From Gammaproteobacteria bacterium (GTDB taxonomy: Bacteria > Pseudomonadota > Gammaproteobacteria > UBA9214), in contig DAOVYA010000031.1 of the NCBI GenBank assembly GCA_030635865.1, forward strand, positions 1 to 10,283: a stretch of 10,283 bases of DNA, read 5' to 3'. Below the pieces are notes generated by a model. It saw only the letters and a program-made list of their open reading frames with translations. It was not told where the DNA came from and did not search any database. Shown piece after piece: positions 7,416 to 10,283 of the stretch. Made by a program: the position numbers and the translations under genes. The first letter of the stretch is position 1. Each line of letters opens with the position of its first letter.

Positions 7416-7880
7416 ATGAAAATGAGACCTGCATCGCTCCCCGTTATTTTGATAGCTGTATTCTGTCTGCACAGCATCGCATATGCTGCTTCTACACTGG
7501 AAATTACCCATCCCTGGGTCAGGGAGGCACCCCCCTCTGCCAGGGTGCTGGCTGCCTATATGTCCATCAAAAACCCGGGGGATTCTGCAATCACAATCAA
7601 CGGAATCTCCAGTCCGGATTTTGAATCTGCCGAAATACATCGCACCGTCATCAATGACGGTGTAGCGCGCATGCTTCATATAAAACAACTCGACGTGCCG
7701 GCAAACGGAATTATCAGGCTGGAGCCCGGCGGGCTGCATCTGATGCTGTTTAACCCAAAACGGATGCTGGCTGAAGGTGATACCATCACCCTGACAATTC
7801 ATTTGGGTAACGAAACCTGCATGACAGTCAGCACGCCCGTTGTCCGCCAGGACGACGACCATTCACGGCATCATCATTAA
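7416..7880 (+). CDS. Periplasmic copper chaperone PCuAC family (DUF461)
   Basis: PCuAC proteins bind Cu(I) in the periplasm and pass it to the cytochrome oxidase CuA site, often together with SCO. The 154-residue precursor has a signal peptide with cleavage likely after AYA (residue 24). The copper site is complete: H75, then ten residues to M86, then 21 residues to H108, then M110, exactly H-X10-M-X21-H-X-M. ITHPWVREAPP (30-40) and EPGGLHLML (103-111) are family hallmarks. The tail ends DDDHSRHHH, a His-rich extension seen in some members that could bind extra metal. An ATG two codons downstream (7422) is an alternative start. It lies between the SCO gene and psd, and the 18-base gap to psd suggests a shared transcript. 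Confidence 0.95.
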   Translation: MKMRPASLPVILIAVFCLHSIAYAASTLEITHPWVREAPPSARVLAAYMSIKNPGDSAITINGISSPDFESAEIHRTVINDGVARMLHIKQLDVPANGIIRLEPGGLHLMLFNPKRMLAEGDTITLTIHLGNETCMTVSTPVVRQDDDHSRHHH

Positions 7881-7898
7881 ACCTGCAGGTTCAGGCCC

Positions 7899-8792
7899 AT
7901 GCCTTCCAAAACCGCAAGCCTGCCAGACCTGTTAAAGTCCTGGCCCCTGGTACTACTGCCACACCAGCTGTTATCCAGACTGGTACGCAGTGCGACGCGC
8001 TGGCAGTCCGCAAGGTGGAAAAATACACTCATCAGGCTGTTCATCTGGCACTTCAAGGTAGACATGTCAGAAGCGGAACATCTCGCAGCTGAAGATTATC
8101 CTGACTTCAACAGCTTCTTTACGCGGGCGCTTTTAGCGGACAGCCGTCCCCTTGACAGGAGCCCGCTGGCCCTTCTCTCCCCGGTTGACGGCCGCGTAAG
8201 TGCAGCCGGTGATATCACAAACGGGCGGGTGATCCAGGCTAAAGGCCGTGATTATTCGCTCAGCGCATTACTCGGATGCGACGAAAACCGGGCGCTACCC
8301 TTCCAGGGTGGCAAGTTTGCCACCCTCTACCTGTCGCCGCGTGATTATCACCGCATTCACATGCCCTGCCACGGTCAGCTGCTTGAAACCACATATATTC
8401 CGGGCAGGCTGTTCAGTGTGGCCCCGCACACGACCCGTACCATCCCAAACCTGTTTACCCGGAATGAACGCCTGGTCACCCTGTTTGATACGGAAGCCGG
8501 GCCAATCGCCCTGATCCTGGTTGGCGCCATTTTCGTATCCTGCATGGAAACCGTCTGGGGAGGGACCGTAAACCCTGACATGGGCATGGAACTGCAAACA
8601 ACACGATTTGACCAATCTGGCAGCATGTCGGTAAAACTCCAGGCCGGAGATGAACTGGGGCGATTCAACATGGGGTCCACCGTCATACTGCTATGCGGTC
8701 CCGGCCAGATTGAGTGGGTCAATACGCTCCGAAGCGGTCAGCCGGTCCGCATGGGCAAAACAATCGGCCAGCGTATACCAGGAGCCTGTTAA
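7899..8792 (+). CDS. psd: Phosphatidylserine decarboxylase proenzyme
   Basis: Psd converts phosphatidylserine to phosphatidylethanolamine at the inner membrane. The 297-residue proenzyme cuts itself between G259 and S260 in FNMGSTV, and the serine becomes the pyruvoyl cofactor of the small alpha chain. The triad needed for self-cleavage is present: D97 in SPVDG, H154 in YHRIHMP, and S260. YLSPRDYHRIHMP (144-156) and the VGAIFVSCMETVWGG stretch (208-222) are strong family motifs. Length and motif spacing match the short gammaproteobacterial form closely (about six or seven residues offset from E. coli). The ATG follows the PCuAC stop by 18 bases with AGG three and nine bases before it. Pairing with copper chaperones rather than a GTPase gene such as rsgA differs from E. 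coli. Confidence 0.97.
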   Translation: MPSKTASLPDLLKSWPLVLLPHQLLSRLVRSATRWQSARWKNTLIRLFIWHFKVDMSEAEHLAAEDYPDFNSFFTRALLADSRPLDRSPLALLSPVDGRVSAAGDITNGRVIQAKGRDYSLSALLGCDENRALPFQGGKFATLYLSPRDYHRIHMPCHGQLLETTYIPGRLFSVAPHTTRTIPNLFTRNERLVTLFDTEAGPIALILVGAIFVSCMETVWGGTVNPDMGMELQTTRFDQSGSMSVKLQAGDELGRFNMGSTVILLCGPGQIEWVNTLRSGQPVRMGKTIGQRIPGAC

Positions 8793-8797
8793 CCAAA

Positions 8798-8848
8798 AGT
8801 GCTGCTCCCCGTTATCGGGTTATGAGTCAACCGGAAAGGAGCCGCACT
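8798..8848 (+). promoter_or_regulatory. Hairpin that can mask the ribosome binding site of the His-rich gene
   Basis: AGTGCTGCTCC (8798-8808) pairs with GGAGCCGCACT (8838-8848) at 10 of 11 positions around a 29-base loop. The 3' arm contains the GGAG (8838-8841) that serves as Shine-Dalgarno for the gene starting at 8850. An alternative pairing, GGAGC (8781-8785) with GCTCC (8804-8808), would free it. The first partner lies in the last codons of psd, so ribosomes ending psd could influence the switch. The pairings are seen directly; regulation is inferred. Confidence 0.45.
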
Positions 8849-8849
8849 C

Positions 8850-9260
8850 ATGAATATCCGTTCACTGATTATTTCATCATTTCTTGTCCCGGGTTTGTAC
8901 CTTGGCCTGTCGAGTTCTGCACAGGCAGGAGATGTACATTATTCTATCGCCCTGCACGGTGGAGATTATGGCTACGCATACCCGAAACACCGCCGTTTTC
9001 GCCATTCCCCTGGTCATTACCGCCATGACTCCCGGCATCATTTCAAACATCAATATGGCTATGATAATTATCGCGGCTATTACGACTATGGGCATCGCAT
9101 GCACCATTACGGTCGCCTGGATGACTATCATGGTGACCGCTATCGGCGCAGCAACAGGCACAACCGGGGCCACTGGCAAAGACAACATGGAGACCACCAT
9201 GGACAGCGTGGCAACCATAACAGCCATGAACGGCGTGACAACCACCCTCACAGGAGTTAG
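8850..9260 (+). CDS. Exported His/Tyr/Arg-rich protein of unknown function
   Basis: I do not recognise a defined family. The 136-residue product has a clear signal peptide (MNIRSLIISS, a hydrophobic core, then SSAQA, cleavage after about residue 26), so it should be periplasmic, outer-membrane or secreted. The mature part is low complexity, dominated by His, Tyr, Arg, Gly, Asp and Asn, with many HH, HY and YGY/YDY pairs and no cysteine. It is probably disordered and could bind metal through its histidines, but that is inference from composition. AAAGGAG, eight bases before the ATG, is a strong ribosome binding site. The next genes encode an ECF sigma factor and its anti-sigma factor, and two copper chaperones lie upstream. 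The His codons make other frames spuriously open, but only this frame has a signal peptide and ribosome binding site. Confidence 0.82.
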   Translation: MNIRSLIISSFLVPGLYLGLSSSAQAGDVHYSIALHGGDYGYAYPKHRRFRHSPGHYRHDSRHHFKHQYGYDNYRGYYDYGHRMHHYGRLDDYHGDRYRRSNRHNRGHWQRQHGDHHGQRGNHNSHERRDNHPHRS

Positions 9261-9284
9261 ATCAAGTCGAGTATCGGTTATACT
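9257..9284 (+). promoter_or_regulatory. Weak candidate promoter before the sigma gene
   Basis: TATACT (9279-9284) differs from the -10 consensus at one position, and TTAGAT (9257-9262), a poor -35, lies 16 bases upstream. If used, the transcript would start only a few bases before the strong hairpin at 9296. ECF sigma genes often use their own, different promoter, which I cannot recognise here. Confidence 0.25.
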
Positions 9285-9295
9285 GAGCAGGCTTG

Positions 9296-9335
9296 CCCGG
9301 TGTGTCCCCCTGCCGGGGCACACCGGGAACGTTTT
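9296..9335 (+). terminator. Strong hairpin with short T-run between His-rich gene and sigma gene
   Basis: CCCGGTGTG (9296-9304) pairs perfectly with CACACCGGG (9319-9327). The stem continues with CCCC/GGGG after one bulged base, then AACGTTTTC follows. The stem is very stable, but the T-run is only four bases and begins four bases after it. It fits an intrinsic terminator of the His-rich gene, ending 23 bases before the sigma start, though it could equally be a leader structure of the sigma transcript. Confidence 0.6.
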
Positions 9336-9357
9336 CAATCACCCCCATGAAACTGTT

Positions 9358-9960
9358 TTGCCCATAGACCAGCAAAAAAACCGGCAACTGGAAAGCTTCT
9401 TCATAGACTGGGAGGAGCGTGCATTTTATCTTGCCTATGCCGCCCTCTGGGACAGGGAGTCCGCTCTGGATGCCGTCCAGGAAGCCATGACCCGGCTGGT
9501 TGAATACTACCGTGACAAACCGGCAGAAGAGTGGCCGGCACTGTTCCGCACCATACTGAACAGCAAGATCAACGATATTCGACGCCGGCGCATGATTGAG
9601 CAGGGCAAGCATAAACTGGTGTCATTAACCGGCCTGTTTCAAAAGGACAAAGATACGCCCGGGGCCAACATGGAATATGAACTACCTGCAGACGGACGCG
9701 AAGATGGTATAACCTCCCCCGAGGCAGAGCTTGTCGCCGGAGAACTGCGCAGCAGGGTGACCGATGCCCTGCAATCGCTTTCTGAAAGACAACGCCAGGT
9801 ATTTATTCTCAGAGAATGGCGTGGTATGACTATTAGAGAAACAGCACAGACGCTCGGCTGCTCGGAGAACAGCGTCAAGCAACACCATTTCCGGGCCCTG
9901 CGTACATTACGCGTACAACTAGCGGAGGTATGGAATCATGCACAGGCAGCAACATCCTGA
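9358..9960 (+). CDS. ECF-type RNA polymerase sigma factor
   Basis: This is a two-domain sigma-70 family protein of about 200 residues. Region 2 is recognisable from RAFYLAYAALWDRESALDAV (21-40) through WPALFRTILNSKINDIRRRR (59-78). After a variable acidic linker, region 4 spans about 135-187 with LSERQRQVFILREWRGMTI and the helix-turn-helix ETAQTLGCSENSVKQHHFRA. Region 3 is absent, as in ECF sigma factors. The start is uncertain: the frame is open far upstream through the His-rich gene but has no suitable ATG. TTG at 9358 gives MPIDQQKNRQLESFF, the expected N-terminal beginning, yet has no clear Shine-Dalgarno. The anti-sigma gene overlaps its end by 23 bases, so the two are co-expressed. Target promoters are unknown; the His-rich gene is an obvious candidate. 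Confidence 0.93.
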   Translation: MPIDQQKNRQLESFFIDWEERAFYLAYAALWDRESALDAVQEAMTRLVEYYRDKPAEEWPALFRTILNSKINDIRRRRMIEQGKHKLVSLTGLFQKDKDTPGANMEYELPADGREDGITSPEAELVAGELRSRVTDALQSLSERQRQVFILREWRGMTIRETAQTLGCSENSVKQHHFRALRTLRVQLAEVWNHAQAATS

Positions 9961-10283
9961 TCCGGAACAGCTGGATCGACTGCGGGCCGGTTTGCTGGAT
10001 GACCAGCCGGAAGAAAAAACAACCCTGGAAAGTCATATCGAGCGCTGTCCGGCCTGTCAGTCACAAATGAACAGCTGGCAGCAACTCGACCCCGATGCAC
10101 TGGGGCCACGACTGAACACGGGGTCACTGGGCCACTCCCTGCAACAGGCACGTCAGCAGGCCATGAGTAATGCAGGCGCGCAACACTCGCGAACATTCAT
10201 GCCATATGCAACGGCCGCACTCTTGCTGATCGTCGTCTCGGTCGGTGTCTGGATGGCCCAGCCAGAACACCAGGACTCATCCC
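9938..10283 (+). CDS. Zinc-finger anti-sigma factor, N-terminal part (cut by window edge)
   Basis: The first 115 codons of a gene overlapping the end of the sigma gene. ESHIERCPACQ (31-41) gives the H33-X3-C37-X2-C40 signature of zinc-binding anti-sigma domains (zf-HC2 / ZAS type), which hold ECF sigma factors inactive at the inner membrane. A linker rich in Gln follows, then one hydrophobic segment (about 89-106, MPYATAALLLIVVSVGVWM), which would be the membrane anchor with the rest of the protein in the periplasm. The ATG at 9938 is preceded by GGAGG (9924-9928) nine bases upstream. An ATG at 9930 is too close to that site and in another frame. The 23-base overlap implies translational coupling and balanced stoichiometry. 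The signal sensed is unknown, since the periplasmic part lies beyond the window. Confidence 0.9.
   Translation, partial: MHRQQHPDPEQLDRLRAGLLDDQPEEKTTLESHIERCPACQSQMNSWQQLDPDALGPRLNTGSLGHSLQQARQQAMSNAGAQHSRTFMPYATAALLLIVVSVGVWMAQPEHQDSS

Noticed and set aside
8793..8849. Intrinsic terminator after psd.
   Set aside because: The stem-loop here has no T-run after it, and its 3' arm is the ribosome binding site of the next gene. A translational role fits better.
8877..9338. A long minus-strand frame (153 codons) with a very hydrophobic Met/Val/Ile-rich product opposite the His-rich gene.
   Set aside because: CAY histidine codons read as RTG (Met/Val) on the other strand, which creates a falsely membrane-like, stop-free frame. 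It has no ribosome binding site and lies antisense to a gene with a signal peptide.
8884..9357. The sigma frame extended upstream by 158 codons to an ATG at 8884.
   Set aside because: That extension lies wholly within and just after the His-rich gene in another frame, is low-complexity Met/Thr/Ile-rich, and does not resemble any sigma N terminus.

Overview
The window looks like ordinary chromosome from a free-living gammaproteobacterium. The main reasons are PrmB, LeuC/LeuD, chorismate synthase and phosphatidylserine decarboxylase proteins that closely resemble the enterobacterial and purple-sulfur-type versions, a balanced base composition, and dense gene packing with short overlaps. No species can be named from the sequence. 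No rRNA, tRNA, CRISPR array, integrase or transposase gene was seen.

Layout. (1) Positions 1-2297, minus strand: the leucine biosynthesis cluster leuC-leuD-leuB, with leuB running off the left edge. (2) 2377-3516, minus: a 12-helix major-facilitator transporter of the HcaT/LacY-like type. (3) 3517-3866: a gene-free stretch almost filled by a 257-bp nested palindromic repeat, built from an outer 30-bp inverted repeat, a middle 17-bp perfect inverted repeat, and an independent inner palindrome of about 70 bp. It looks like a miniature mobile or REP-type element that has received another. (4) 3867-4970, minus: aroC (chorismate synthase). (5) 5123-5323, plus: a 66-codon unknown gene with a good ribosome binding site. 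(6) 5363-6672, minus: prmB (glutamine methyltransferase for ribosomal protein L3), followed with a one-base overlap by a 105-codon unknown gene.

From 6710 on, all genes are on the plus strand. First comes a copper-delivery pair: a membrane-anchored SCO1/SenC protein and a periplasmic PCuAC chaperone with an intact H-X10-M-X21-H-X-M site. Both are expected to load copper into cytochrome oxidase. Next is psd (phosphatidylserine decarboxylase proenzyme). After that comes a short exported His/Tyr/Arg-rich protein of unknown role, then an ECF-type sigma factor and its overlapping zinc-finger anti-sigma factor, cut by the right edge.

The left half is housekeeping metabolism (leucine, chorismate, ribosomal protein methylation). 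The right half concerns the envelope: copper delivery, membrane lipid, an exported His-rich protein and a membrane-anchored stress switch. The parts least explained by known families are the nested palindrome, the His-rich gene with a hairpin that can mask its ribosome binding site, and a strong hairpin between it and the TTG-started sigma gene. I see no clearly new multi-gene system. The best candidate for an uncharacterised unit is the His-rich protein plus sigma/anti-sigma module.
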